Positions 45,958-55,025 of a stretch of 64,000 nt of DNA are shown piece after piece. The position numbers and the translations under genes are program-made. The DNA comes from Aquimarina aggregata (lineage in GTDB: Bacteria; Bacteroidota; Bacteroidia; Flavobacteriales; Flavobacteriaceae). The stretch lies in contig NZ_LQRT01000024.1 in NCBI RefSeq assembly GCF_001632745.1, forward strand, positions 248,001 through 312,000, written 5' to 3'. Under the pieces are notes generated by a model. The model saw only the letters and a program-made list of their open reading frames with translations. It made no database searches and was not told the origin of the DNA. Position 1 is the first letter of the stretch, and each line of letters begins with the position of its first letter.

Positions 45958-46968
45958 CTAAAACCTCTCAAGAATCGACTCTAATCTCTCCATTCTTTCT
46001 TGCACTCCTCCTCTGGCAGACCGAAGTTGTATGATCTCAAAATCAGAACCATCTTCATCAACAAAGCATTGAGTGGTAATTAACCAATTGTCCTGACCAA
46101 CAGGATCTACCAAATCGTTTTTGATCAGATAGAGTATGAAAAATCGTAGATACACTTTTTTACCTACCCAAACTAACCTTTTATTTTTAGCTATTTTTTG
46201 ATTAGAAAATAGCTTTTCAAAAGTTGCGAAACTAGATTTCCCTTTCATAAAACCATAATCCATCAGATCCTGAAACAATTCTTTAAACTCATGTTTACGA
46301 GTCGTGAAATATCTTGGATTAGATTGTAAAGCAGTTAGTTTAAAAGAATGAAAGATCCCTGGAGCACGCGTTCTCTTCTTTATGCTCTTTGGGGATTGAT
46401 TTTCTTTTTTCTCGGGCACTACTTGAGTGGTAGTCTCTATAAATTTCCTGGTAAGTTGTGCTACTTTGGTAGATAAAAACTGATCTTCATATTGTAGTAA
46501 AACAAGCTCCAAAAATTCTTTAAACTCGGATTTATTATTCTCAAAACTACTTTCCAAATGATGATTAAGAAATTCTTTAAGATGTTTTAATCCCAAATTA
46601 TATTGCCGAAGCTTTAAAGCATACCAATAATCAAAATCAGAATCTTCCTTTTTTATAATGATATTTTGACCGTATTGGTATAAATCATCTCTGGAAACAA
46701 AATAACCTAAAGAGACTAATGCTTGTAAATCTGTAGCATTCAGAAATCGCTCAACTTTTGAGCGATAATAGCGAATCATATCTTCAGAATATTGTGAACC
46801 ATCGTACGTTACAGAGGGTCTTCCTCTCTCAATAGTCATGGTTCTTATTTTTTCTAGAGAAGATGCTAGTAATTGTTCGTTTGTCTTGCCATCTAAAAAT
46901 AATCCGCTCTCAAATTCCCAAATATCTCCCACATCAATAGGGAAATAGGTAAAACAAGGTTCCATCAT
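45958..46968 (-). CDS. hypothetical island protein at right end
   Basis: 336 residues, charged and helical, no signal peptide. SKVERFLNATDLQALVSLGY and FKELFQDLMDYGFMKGKSSF are its most ordered segments. A Lys/Pro-rich linker (KKENQSPKSIKKRTRAPG) divides two domains. It is the last gene before the right attachment site and reads towards the defence genes. Not recognised; possibly an element-specific replication or maintenance factor. Confidence 0.65.
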   Translation of the reverse strand: MMEPCFTYFPIDVGDIWEFESGLFLDGKTNEQLLASSLEKIRTMTIERGRPSVTYDGSQYSEDMIRYYRSKVERFLNATDLQALVSLGYFVSRDDLYQYGQNIIIKKEDSDFDYWYALKLRQYNLGLKHLKEFLNHHLESSFENNKSEFKEFLELVLLQYEDQFLSTKVAQLTRKFIETTTQVVPEKKENQSPKSIKKRTRAPGIFHSFKLTALQSNPRYFTTRKHEFKELFQDLMDYGFMKGKSSFATFEKLFSNQKIAKNKRLVWVGKKVYLRFFILYLIKNDLVDPVGQDNWLITTQCFVDEDGSDFEIIQLRSARGGVQERMERLESILERF

Positions 46969-47073
46969 GTATATAAAAATGTAATTTTAACTGGGTAGGC
47001 AATCTGCAAAAGCAGATTCAATAATAAGAAAAAACAAAGAATAATCCTCAAAATTCTTTGTAAAAACAAGGGA

Positions 47074-47099
47074 TTTTGTATGCAAATCGTATGCACATT
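47074..47099 (+). repeat. 26-bp repeat of the left-end arm-site region
   Basis: Identical to 13996-14021. It contains one TATGCAAA and one TATGCACA in the same order and spacing (11 bp). It lies 48 bp inside the right attachment core. Probably an integrase or excisionase arm site. Confidence 0.75.
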
Positions 47100-47136
47100 A
47101 AAAAAGCCTTTGCGAGATAAAACTCTGCAAAGGCTT
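47098..47136 (-). terminator. island-supplied terminator for the tRNA gene
   Basis: Stem AAGCCTTTGC / GCAAAGGCTT with extra pairs above a 1-base bulge. On the minus strand a TTTTTT run follows. It lies 12 bp beyond the tRNA 3' end on the island side, replacing the chromosomal terminator left behind at 13795. Confidence 0.7.
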
Positions 47137-47146
47137 GTTTTTACTA

Positions 47147-47193
47147 GTGGTCCCACTTGGGCTCGAACCAAGGACCCCCTGATTATGAGTCAG
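47147..47193 (-). repeat. attR: 3' half of the intact CAU-anticodon tRNA
   Basis: 47 bp identical to 13839-13885. Crossover lies somewhere within this block; the 5' part of the tRNA (47194-47221) is original chromosome. Confidence 0.92.
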
Positions 47194-47221
47194 GTGCTCT
47201 AACCAGCTGAGCTATGGGACC
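47148..47221 (-). tRNA. tRNA with anticodon CAU (Met or Ile2)
   Basis: A 74-base cloverleaf. Acceptor GGTCCCA/TGGGACC, D-stem GCTC/GAGC, anticodon stem CCTGA/TCAGG with loop CTCATAA, T-stem CTTGG/CCAAG with TTCGAGC, discriminator A. CCA is not encoded. The CAU anticodon serves elongator Met, or Ile2 if modified to lysidine; I cannot decide by eye. It is the integration target of the island and stays functional. Confidence 0.93.
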
Positions 47222-47350
47222 TAAAACGGAGGGCAAATTTAATGATTTGATATAAACACGCCAAACATTTTTTTCTATTATTTTAAGTATTCTCTATTCT
47301 TGGGATACTTATTTATGCTAACCCGCTGTGATAAAGGGTTTAAGTATATC

Positions 47351-47764
47351 TTATTTTGGAGCCTCCTGACATAATTCTACCAAAACACCACTAGTTGTTT
47401 TAGGGTGAATAAAAGCAACCAATTTATTATCGGCTCCTTTTTTAGGAGTTTTATTAAGGATCTGAAATCCCTCTTTCTCCAGTCGATCAAGTTCTGCCAC
47501 GATATCATCAACATCAAAAGCGATATGGTGTATGCCCTCTCCTTTTTTGGCGATAAATTTGCCAATCGGGCCTTCTTCATCGGTACTAGCAAGAAGTTCT
47601 ATCTTGTTTTCACCAACTTTAAAAAAAGAAGTAATTACAGATTCACTAGCAACAACCTCTTGTTTATAAGGAGCAACACCCAGTAATTTCTCGTATAATG
47701 TATTAGCCGCATCAATATCTTTTACGGCAATACCAAGGTGTTCTATTTTATTAATATGATTCAT
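47351..47764 (-). CDS. mce: methylmalonyl-CoA epimerase
   Basis: 137 residues of the VOC fold. It interconverts (R)- and (S)-methylmalonyl-CoA in propionate and branched-chain metabolism. Motifs: IEHLGIAVKDIDAANTLYEK (first metal His), NKIELLASTDEEGPIGKFIA, GEGIHHIAFDVDDI (second His), and TTSGVLVELCQE with the final Glu. Length and start fit. Confidence 0.96.
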   Translation of the reverse strand: MNHINKIEHLGIAVKDIDAANTLYEKLLGVAPYKQEVVASESVITSFFKVGENKIELLASTDEEGPIGKFIAKKGEGIHHIAFDVDDIVAELDRLEKEGFQILNKTPKKGADNKLVAFIHPKTTSGVLVELCQEAPK

Positions 47765-47965
47765 ATACTAAATACATTTAAGTACAACTCCGACAAAAGT
47801 ACAATTAATCTCATTGAACTTGTCTTGAGAAGCGGTTTTGAACCGAAAAGTTTGGCTTTTGTATCATTAATAAAGTTGATTTTTTTCAACATAGCCTTGG
47901 TTACATCGAAAAAAATCAACAAAATTAGGGCGCAAAATGTGAATTTTGCAGGCAAAAGCATTACT

Positions 47966-47992
47966 TAAGACAAGTTTATCTAACTTGTCTTA
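47966..47992. other. hairpin upstream of rbfA
   Basis: An 11-bp perfect stem (TAAGACAAGTT / AACTTGTCTTA) with a 5-base loop and no T-run. It lies between mce and rbfA; role unclear. Confidence 0.4.
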
Positions 47993-48057
47993 GGCAGTCG
48001 TCTAAAATCGACGCAATTTTGCATCATAAAATGGTATTAATACGTATTTTTGTGCCT

Positions 48058-48450
48058 ATGGAAACAAATAGACAGAAAAAAATTGCTGGAGTATTACAAC
48101 GTGATGTAGCCGATGTGATACAACTAGCTTTACGTGAGGCAGGAGTACATGGGATTTTGGTTTCTGTAACCAAAGTAAGCGTCACCACAGATTTATCGAT
48201 TGCAAAAGTGTATATGAGTGTTTTTCCGCATGTAGAAGGAGAAAATGTATTAAAAGAAGTAAACGCAGTAAAATCACAGATTAAACACCAAGTTGCACAG
48301 CGTACAAAACACCAATTACGACGCACGCCAGAAATGTCTTATTTTATCGATGACTCTTTAGAATATATTGCAAATATCGAAAAAGCAGTAAAAGGAGATG
48401 ATAATCCTATCCAAAATCCAGATCTTTTAGAAAAACGTAAAAAGAAATAA
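48058..48450 (+). CDS. rbfA: ribosome-binding factor A
   Basis: 130 residues starting METNRQKKIAGVLQRDVADV; a longer frame from 48019 is unlikely because it begins upstream of the likely promoter. KH-like fold with VSVTTDLSIAKVYMSVFPHV, and HQLRRTPEMSYFIDDSLEYI, both family hallmarks. It binds the 30S subunit and helps mature 16S rRNA. TATTTTTG at 48045-48052 is a good -7 box, placing the transcript start very near the ATG. Confidence 0.96.
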   Translation: METNRQKKIAGVLQRDVADVIQLALREAGVHGILVSVTKVSVTTDLSIAKVYMSVFPHVEGENVLKEVNAVKSQIKHQVAQRTKHQLRRTPEMSYFIDDSLEYIANIEKAVKGDDNPIQNPDLLEKRKKK

Positions 48451-48519
48451 GGTTTACTATTCTCTTTATTCTGTTATCTTTAGTCCTAAATTGGTATTAA
48501 GTTAATCTTTAACAAAGCG

Positions 48520-49728
48520 TTGAATTTTTCATATTACATCGCCAAGCGGTATTTATTTTCACCAGGGAGTAGCAATGCTATTAATATTATTACGGGGATT
48601 GCAGCGGCCGGTGTAGTTATAGGAGCAATGTCCTTGTTTTTGGTACTTACAGGATTTGCAGGGCTTAAAGATTTTAGCCTTCAGTTTTCTACTTATTTTG
48701 ATCCTGATCTTAAGGTTTTTCCAACTAGCGGAAAAACATTTACGTTTACCCAATCTCAAAAAGAACAACTTAGCAAGTTAGAAGATGTACTGCATTTTTC
48801 TGAAATTGTAGAAGAACGCGTTTTTTTAGAATTTAGAGATAAACAAAAAATGGCATCTATAAAAGGAGTAGATACAAACTATAAAAAAGTAATCCAAACA
48901 GATAGTATTGTCGTTTATGGTGAGTGGTTAACCGAAAATGATTATCAGGTAGTAGCAGGCAATGGTATAAGTCGAGAATTAAGTATGGGTGTAGAACCTA
49001 CATATACTAATCTGTTAAGTATCTATGCTCCAAAACCAGGAAAAGGAATCCCTACAGGCACCGATCTTTCAAAGGCTATTAGAGTAGAAAAAGTGGTCAA
49101 TGTTGGTATTTATAGCGTAAATGAAGAACTAGATGAACAGTATATTTTTGCCACTACGCCATTAGTACGTAAATTATTGGGGTTATCAGAAGACAAAGTA
49201 ACACATATAGAACTTAAATTGGCACCAAATGCCAGTCCAAATGATGTAGTAGAGCAATTACAAATTATTTTTGAAGATAATGTGGTTGTAAAAAATAGAG
49301 TACAGCTCAATGATAAGCTTTATAAAATGCTAAATACCGAGAACCTAGTTTCTTATCTTGTAATTACATTAATCGCAGTTATCGCATTGTTTAATGTAGC
49401 AGGGGCAATTATCATGATGATTATCGATAAAAAAAGCAATGTAAAAACATTGTATAATGTGGGTGCATCATTAACCAATATCCGAAAAATATTCTTATTT
49501 CAAGGATCACTAATGACCGTCCTTGGGGCGTTACTAGGATTGGTATTAGGCTTTATAATTATTGTACTACAACAACAATTTGGGTTATTAATGATCACAC
49601 CATCATTACCCTATCCTACACGGATCACTTTTATGAGTTTTATTATCGTATTTTTTACCATTACTACAATAGGATTTATTGCATCTTTATTGGCATCTAG
49701 CAGAATAAACCAGAAACTGGTAGCTTAA
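48520..49728 (+). CDS. FtsX/LolC-E-type ABC transporter permease
   Basis: 402 residues. A first helix (INIITGIAAAGVVIGAMSLF), a large periplasmic domain (about 50-270) and three C-terminal helices (YLVITLIAVIALFNVAGAII, GSLMTVLGALLGLVLGFIII, MSFIIVFFTITTIGFIASLL) give the MacB/LolE topology. The start is TTG, which agrees with the usual N-terminus NFSYYIAKRYLF. It probably moves lipoproteins from the inner membrane, with an ATPase encoded elsewhere. Confidence 0.9.
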   Translation: MNFSYYIAKRYLFSPGSSNAINIITGIAAAGVVIGAMSLFLVLTGFAGLKDFSLQFSTYFDPDLKVFPTSGKTFTFTQSQKEQLSKLEDVLHFSEIVEERVFLEFRDKQKMASIKGVDTNYKKVIQTDSIVVYGEWLTENDYQVVAGNGISRELSMGVEPTYTNLLSIYAPKPGKGIPTGTDLSKAIRVEKVVNVGIYSVNEELDEQYIFATTPLVRKLLGLSEDKVTHIELKLAPNASPNDVVEQLQIIFEDNVVVKNRVQLNDKLYKMLNTENLVSYLVITLIAVIALFNVAGAIIMMIIDKKSNVKTLYNVGASLTNIRKIFLFQGSLMTVLGALLGLVLGFIIIVLQQQFGLLMITPSLPYPTRITFMSFIIVFFTITTIGFIASLLASSRINQKLVA

Positions 49729-49927
49729 GATCACATTTTGGGCGTTCGAGCGGGCTATTCGCTTATACTCCTCGATAAATTGATCGCTTTGCTTAGGATA
49801 ACAATTTTTCTGTGGGGTAACCACTACTATCCCTAACGCAATTCTAATAGTTTGTAAATTAAGTAACTATTTAGTAATTCAATCGTATTTTTTACTTTTG
49901 AAATTGGTTGTAGAAAACTAAATTAAT

Positions 49928-50566
49928 ATGAATTTAAGCAGCATCCCAAGAGATCTTAAAACGGTTATAGACTCAGAAAGAGTAGATTTTTTTGTTAAAA
50001 GTAAAAGAAACCATCCCAAAAAAAAGGCAATAGCTATTTTGTTATTTGCCATTTTCTGGAGCGGGTTTGTAAGTGTTTTTGTTGTTGCTTTTTTTGGCCC
50101 ACTATTTAAGAAAGGAGAAGTACATTTTACATCTAATGGTAATCCTAGAGTGGCAAGTCTTGATAATTTAGAAGATTTGTTATTCCCGGCATTACTCATA
50201 GGTTTATTTGCTCTAGTAGGTATAGCAATGTTGATTTGGGGGATATCGATTTTATATCAAAAAGGAGGGTATTTTGTAGGAACCGAAAGTAGGTTAATAA
50301 AATATAGAAAAGGTACAATAGACATAAAAGATTGGGAACAGTTCTCTGGTAATATTCAGATCAAAAAAAATGGAATGTCTGGTACTATTCAATTAGAATT
50401 AAGAACAGGTAAAATGCAAAACCGCAAAAATAGCTCGGCTAAATTTGTACCTGATACGATTTTTATTTCGGGAATCAATAATGTATTTGATATTGAAAAA
50501 AAGTGCAGACTTAGAATTCAAGAAAATGACCCAACACCGAGAATAAAAACAGATAATTATAGCTAG
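49928..50566 (+). CDS. hypothetical membrane protein
   Basis: 212 residues with two helices (KAIAILLFAIFWSGFVSVFV and LLFPALLIGLFALVGIAMLI) and a C-terminal soluble part (YRKGTIDIKDWEQFSGNIQI) that looks like a PH-like beta domain. No family recognised. Isolated on the plus strand between the permease and dusB. Confidence 0.75.
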   Translation: MNLSSIPRDLKTVIDSERVDFFVKSKRNHPKKKAIAILLFAIFWSGFVSVFVVAFFGPLFKKGEVHFTSNGNPRVASLDNLEDLLFPALLIGLFALVGIAMLIWGISILYQKGGYFVGTESRLIKYRKGTIDIKDWEQFSGNIQIKKNGMSGTIQLELRTGKMQNRKNSSAKFVPDTIFISGINNVFDIEKKCRLRIQENDPTPRIKTDNYS

Positions 50567-50607
50567 TTGCCAATTAATTTGTGTTCAAATAATAAGTAGC
50601 GTCAAGT

Positions 50608-51600
50608 TTAAGCAAACTCAAATCCAGCAAATTTATCCTGAATTTCATCAAAAGCGGCAAATACATCTTTTGAATCATCGCTAGTTACCATTTTCATTCG
50701 GTATTCTTTAAAGTGAGGTATCCCTTTAAAATAATTGGTATAATGTCTTCGAGTCTCAAAAACACCAAGTTTTTCTCCTTTCCAGTCGATAGCCATTTGT
50801 AGATGTCTTCTGGCAGCGATAACACGTTCTTCTATAGTAGGTGGAGATAAATGTTCTCCTGTTTTAAAATAATGCTTTACTTCTTTAAAAAACCAAGGAT
50901 ATCCAATGCTAGCTCTACCAATCATAGCACCATCTAACCCATATTGATCACGCATTTCCATGGCGCGTTCTGGGGTGTCAACATCCCCATTACCAAATAC
51001 AGGAATATGCATTCTTGGGTTATTTTTTACCTCGGCAATCGGTTTCCAGTCGGCATTTCCTTTGTACATCTGCGCTCTGGTTCTACCATGAATAGCAATA
51101 GCTTTGGCTCCTACATCCTGTAATCGCTCTGCAACTTCTACAATACGTATCGAATCATGATCCCAGCCTAATCTGGTTTTTACTGTAACAGGTAATTTAG
51201 TATGCTCTACCATGGCTTTGGTTAGTGAAACCATGAGATCAATATCTTTAAGGATCCCTGCTCCGGCACCTTTACTCACTACTTTTTTTACAGGACAACC
51301 AAAATTGATATCAATAATATCCGGACCAGAGGCTTCTACAATTTCGATCGATTTTAACATCGATTCTAAATTAGCTCCAAAAATCTGAATACCCACTGGG
51401 CGCTCTTTTTCGTAGATATCTAGTTTCATTACACTTTTGGCAGCATCACGAATTAATCCTTCACTAGAAATAAACTCGGTATATACCACATCAGCTCCTT
51501 GTTCCTTGCATAATGCACGAAACGGAGGATCACTTACATCTTCCATAGGTGCTAAAAGCAATGGAAAATCTCCTACATTTATATCTCCTATCTTGGCCAC
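50608..51600 (-). CDS. dusB: tRNA-dihydrouridine synthase (DusB type)
   Basis: 330 residues. Reduces uridine in tRNA D-loops with FMN and NADPH. TIM-barrel motifs: LLLAPMEDVSDPPFRALCKE, IDINFGCPVKKVVSKGAGAG (active-site Cys), VKTRLGWD, AIAIHGRTRAQMYKGNADW, VFGNGDVDTPERA and AMIGRASIGYPWFF. The length fits the DusB subfamily. Confidence 0.95.
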   Translation of the reverse strand: MAKIGDINVGDFPLLLAPMEDVSDPPFRALCKEQGADVVYTEFISSEGLIRDAAKSVMKLDIYEKERPVGIQIFGANLESMLKSIEIVEASGPDIIDINFGCPVKKVVSKGAGAGILKDIDLMVSLTKAMVEHTKLPVTVKTRLGWDHDSIRIVEVAERLQDVGAKAIAIHGRTRAQMYKGNADWKPIAEVKNNPRMHIPVFGNGDVDTPERAMEMRDQYGLDGAMIGRASIGYPWFFKEVKHYFKTGEHLSPPTIEERVIAARRHLQMAIDWKGEKLGVFETRRHYTNYFKGIPHFKEYRMKMVTSDDSKDVFAAFDEIQDKFAGFEFA

Positions 51601-51628
51601 AGTAATAATTTTGGCGTAAAATTACGTA

Positions 51629-51661
51629 AAACCCAGAAGGTTTTCAAAACCTTCTGGGTTT
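51629..51661. repeat. 33-bp near-perfect palindrome (dispersed repeat)
   Basis: 16-bp arms (AACCCAGAAGGTTTT / AAAACCTTCTGGGTT core) around a single C. It lies upstream of dusB, not at a gene end, so it is more likely a dispersed intergenic repeat than a terminator. Confidence 0.65.
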
Positions 51662-51730
51662 GAAGTGGTAAAAATACCTTAGGAGATGATATAAACCTTC
51701 TAAAATCAATTATATTTGCAAGTCATTACA

Positions 51731-51857
51731 GTAGTGGAAACTGCGTAAGGGATTGCAGTGGCATCCTTTTTTAGTTATCATACTGAGCTTGTCTAAGTAG
51801 ACAACTAAAAAAGATATAACGAAAAGCCCGACCCACCAAAGTGGGTGACGCCCTAAA
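51731..51857 (+). repeat. dispersed flavobacterial intergenic repeat
   Basis: It contains GCGTAAGGGATTGCAGTGGC, CATCCTTTTTTAG ... CTAAAAAAGATATAACG, and AAAAGCCCGACCC ... GGGTGACGCCC. From memory, this composite recurs between genes in many Flavobacteriaceae. The poly-T and poly-A arms can fold together. It lies just upstream of lepA. Confidence 0.6.
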
Positions 51858-51873
51858 ATTGAATTTACAATAG

Positions 51874-53670
51874 ATGAAGAACATAAGAAATTTTTGCATT
51901 ATTGCACATATTGATCATGGTAAAAGTACCCTAGCAGATCGACTTTTAGATTTTACGGGATCTGTAACTGCTCGTGAGGCGCAAGCACAATTACTGGATA
52001 GTATGGATTTGGAGCGTGAACGCGGAATTACTATAAAAAGTCATGCTATACAGATGGAGTATACACACAAAGGTGAAGATTATATCCTGAACCTGATCGA
52101 TACTCCTGGTCACGTAGATTTTTCTTATGAGGTTTCTCGTTCTATTGCAGCATGTGAAGGAGCGCTACTTATAGTTGATGCAGCCCAAAGCATACAAGCA
52201 CAAACAATTTCTAACCTATATCTGGCGTTAGAAAATGATCTTGAGATTATTCCTGTTTTAAACAAGGTAGATTTGCCAAGTGCTAACCCAGAGGAAGTTA
52301 CAGATGATATTGTTGATCTTTTAGGTTGTGATGAAGAAGAAGTAATCCCTGCTAGTGCAAAAACGGGTATTGGGATCGAAGAAATCTTAACAGCTATTAT
52401 AGAACGTATTCCTGCACCAACGGGTAATCCCGATGAACCTTTGCAGGCTCTTATTTTTGATTCGGTTTACAATTCGTTTAGAGGAGTAGAAACCTATTTT
52501 AAAGTAGTAAATGGTGAGATCAAAAAAGGGCAACAGATTAAATTTGTTGCTACTGGTAAAAACTACTCTGCTGATGAGGTTGGTACATTAAAATTAAATC
52601 AGGAGGTTAAGCAAGTTATAAAAACTGGTGATGTAGGATATCTAATTACGGGGATCAAAGATGCTCGTGAAGTAAAAGTAGGAGATACAATTACTGATGC
52701 TAAAACGCCTACTCAAAATGCAATTGAAGGGTTCGAAGATGTAAAACCTATGGTATTTGCCGGGATTTACCCCGTAGATACAGAAGATTATGAAGAGTTA
52801 CGTTCTTCTATGGAAAAACTACAGCTTAATGATGCGTCTTTGGTATTTGTACCAGAGAGCTCTGCCGCTTTAGGTTTTGGATTTAGATGTGGATTCTTAG
52901 GAATGTTGCATATGGAGATTATACAGGAACGATTAGAACGTGAGTTTAATATGACCGTTATTACTACCGTACCTAACGTATCTTATCATGCATTTACACA
53001 CAAAAATCCAGACGATATTATTATCGTAAATAACCCATCAGATTTACCCGATCCTTCATCTATGAACCGTGTAGAGGAGCCTTATATAAAGGCTACAATT
53101 ATTACGAAGTCAGATTTTGTAGGTTCGGTGATGTCTTTGTGTATAGAAAAACGTGGTGAGATCACGAATCAAACCTATTTAACTACAGAGCGAGTAGAAC
53201 TTACTTTTGATATGCCATTGGCAGAAATTGTTTTTGACTTTTATGATCGTTTAAAAACAGTATCCAAAGGGTATGCTTCTTTTGATTATACACCTATCGG
53301 TCTTCGTTCTTCTAAGTTGGTAAAAGTAGATATTTTGCTTAACGGTAATATCGTTGATGCACTATCTGCATTATTACATAAAGATAATGCCTATGATATT
53401 GGTAAAAAGATTTGTGAGAAATTAAAAGAACTTATCCCGAGACAACAATTTGATATTCCGATCCAGGCCGCAATTGGGGCTAAATTTATAGCCCGAGAAA
53501 CAGTAAAGGCATTGCGTAAAGATGTAACTGCTAAATGTTACGGAGGAGATATTTCTCGTAAACGTAAACTACTAGAAAAACAGAAAAAAGGGAAGAAGCG
53601 TATGCGTCAGGTAGGAAATGTTGAAATACCGCAAGAAGCGTTTATGGCAGTACTAAAACTGAATGATTAA
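51874..53670 (+). CDS. lepA: elongation factor 4 (LepA)
   Basis: 598 residues, a ribosome-associated GTPase. The G domain has [20 protein letters not shown] (G1), [12 protein letters not shown] (G2), [12 protein letters not shown] (G3), NKVDLPSA (G4) and PASAKTGIG (G5). EF-G-like domains follow, then the LepA-specific C-terminus with [20 protein letters not shown]. Length and start are standard. Confidence 0.98.
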   Translation: MKNIRNFCIIAHIDHGKSTLADRLLDFTGSVTAREAQAQLLDSMDLERERGITIKSHAIQMEYTHKGEDYILNLIDTPGHVDFSYEVSRSIAACEGALLIVDAAQSIQAQTISNLYLALENDLEIIPVLNKVDLPSANPEEVTDDIVDLLGCDEEEVIPASAKTGIGIEEILTAIIERIPAPTGNPDEPLQALIFDSVYNSFRGVETYFKVVNGEIKKGQQIKFVATGKNYSADEVGTLKLNQEVKQVIKTGDVGYLITGIKDAREVKVGDTITDAKTPTQNAIEGFEDVKPMVFAGIYPVDTEDYEELRSSMEKLQLNDASLVFVPESSAALGFGFRCGFLGMLHMEIIQERLEREFNMTVITTVPNVSYHAFTHKNPDDIIIVNNPSDLPDPSSMNRVEEPYIKATIITKSDFVGSVMSLCIEKRGEITNQTYLTTERVELTFDMPLAEIVFDFYDRLKTVSKGYASFDYTPIGLRSSKLVKVDILLNGNIVDALSALLHKDNAYDIGKKICEKLKELIPRQQFDIPIQAAIGAKFIARETVKALRKDVTAKCYGGDISRKRKLLEKQKKGKKRMRQVGNVEIPQEAFMAVLKLND

Positions 53671-54188
53671 AAAATAGGATTTTACGTACATTATTTTGAT
53701 GAATTAGGATAAAAAGTTATTTTTTTAGGATTAAATGCATTTTGTATTGATGTTTTTATATCTTTGTTGCTGTATATAACCCCAAAGATTTTATACTTAT
53801 GCAAAACTTTTTTCAGTCTAAAATACCCGTTTATGTATATTTTTTAGTGATTTCTATAGTGTTAGCTTGCATATCTTAAATCGATAGTTTTCATAATACA
53901 CCTTTTCTATTACTTGTCCCGAGTTACAAGAATAGAGTGCTATGTCAAATTTACGCTTGGCTTTTGTTTGAGGGTTGAGGTCTAAAGTGTGTATAATACC
54001 TTCATTACAAGACTAGAAGTTCTATATCATAGAATTCTGATTTGGTCAATATTCTTCTATAAAATCTTGATTTCATACAAGATTAAAAAAACAATTTCGT
54101 AAATTTAGTAAGCTTTTGTAAATCAAAATTTTATATGATTTTGATTGCTTTATAAAAGTAAAATCTTAAAACCTAAAAAGGAGTACTG
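53671..54188. other. 518-bp region between lepA and eCIS cargo gene
   Basis: AT-rich, containing the 26-aa hydrophobic ORF at 53799. Otherwise no gene or strong repeat was found. The cargo gene is preceded by AAAAGGAG (54176-54183), an unusually good Shine-Dalgarno sequence for this phylum. Confidence 0.5.
53799..53879 (+). CDS. 26-aa hydrophobic peptide, uncertain
   Basis: MQNFFQSKIPVYVYFLVISI followed by VLACIS. A single membrane-spanning stretch with a short polar start. It may be a small membrane protein or chance; no family known. Confidence 0.35.
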   Translation: MQNFFQSKIPVYVYFLVISIVLACIS

Positions 54189-55025
54189 ATGCATACACAT
54201 ATAGATAAATCTCAAGATAATAAATCTAAGTCAGTAGTACCTACTGTTGCTCAAAAAAAAGAACATCATTCCGGAACATTTCAGTTTGTTGATAATCGAT
54301 CAGATACGATGCAATTGCAGAGACTTCAAGAAATGGCAAACAATAGTACACATAATAAACATGCAGTTCAACTAAAAGCAACGGTTAATAACAATACTAC
54401 AATACAGAAGCAAGCTTTAGAAGAAGAGGAACCCTTACAGGGAAAGTTTAAGACAATACAAAAACAAGGACTTGAAGAAGAAGAATTGGTGCAGGGTAAA
54501 TTTGAAACTATACAGCAGCAAGCTTTAGAAGAGGAGGAGCCATTACAAGGAAAGTTTAAGACGATACAAAGAGTAGCAGAAACCGAATCACCCTCCCGAA
54601 CTTTATCTATCCAAAAAAAAGAAAACAATACAGGATTACCCGATACTTTAAAATCAGGGATCGAAAACCTATCTGGATATGCAATGGATGATGTAAAAGT
54701 GCATTATAACTCTAATAAACCATCACAATTGCAAGCACACGCTTATGCACAAGGTACCGATATACACTTAGCATCTGGACAAGAAAAACATTTACCGCAC
54801 GAGGCTTGGCATGTGGTACAACAAAAGCAAGGAAGAGTGCAACCCACAATGCAGATGAAAGGGAAAATAAATATAAATGATGATGCTGGATTAGAAAAAG
54901 AGGCCGATGTAATGGGAGAGAAAGCTTTGCAGATTAAGAATGATTATGAAGAATCTATTCCGCAATTTAAGAGGCAAGGTATTGTTGGTACAGAATCACA
55001 AATTAAAAAAAAAACTCTCGATTAG
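54189..55025 (+). CDS. DUF4157 (eCIS core) protein, N-terminal part of a split cargo protein
   Basis: 278 residues, no signal peptide. Residues 72-125 are three exact-length 18-aa repeats (IQKQALEEEEPLQGKFKT and two variants). The DUF4157 domain spans about 148-248, with GLPDTLKSGIENLSGYAMDD, VKVHYNSNKPSQLQAHAYAQ, and HLPHEAWHVVQQKQGR, keeping the zinc-protease-like HEAWH (204-208). Such domains mark cargo of extracellular contractile injection systems. The frame ends just after an A10 run (55005-55014). The next reading frame opens within that run and encodes the rest, so the two halves were or are one protein of about 1136 residues. Confidence 0.92.
   Translation: MHTHIDKSQDNKSKSVVPTVAQKKEHHSGTFQFVDNRSDTMQLQRLQEMANNSTHNKHAVQLKATVNNNTTIQKQALEEEEPLQGKFKTIQKQGLEEEELVQGKFETIQQQALEEEEPLQGKFKTIQRVAETESPSRTLSIQKKENNTGLPDTLKSGIENLSGYAMDDVKVHYNSNKPSQLQAHAYAQGTDIHLASGQEKHLPHEAWHVVQQKQGRVQPTMQMKGKININDDAGLEKEADVMGEKALQIKNDYEESIPQFKRQGIVGTESQIKKKTLD

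Larger units (their letters stand above)
13839..47193. mobile_element. tRNA-integrated genomic island (about 33.3 kb)
   Basis: The island is bounded by 47-bp direct repeats in tRNA sequence. A tyrosine recombinase lies 158 bp inside the left end, and TATGCAMA repeats lie inside both ends. It contains a replication or mobilisation block (HTH proteins, TOPRIM primase/helicase-like protein, small ORFs, a long palindrome). Its cargo is a Fic protein, a protease with a GG peptide, a full RiPP export cluster, a flippase and a type I R-M defence cassette. No relaxase or conjugation genes were recognised, so it is probably an integrative mobilisable or satellite-like island rather than a complete ICE. 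Confidence 0.9.

Noticed and set aside
46965..47171. 68-aa minus-strand frame over the tRNA terminator and repeat
   Set aside because: It crosses the terminator hairpin and the tRNA 3' end; not a plausible gene.
13839..47193. Complete ICE or prophage
   Set aside because: No relaxase, VirB/Tra, portal, terminase or capsid genes were recognised, so only an integrated island is claimed.
47738..47968. 76-aa and 66-aa frames between mce and rbfA
   Set aside because: Opposing overlapping frames in an intergenic region with no family resemblance; treated as chance.
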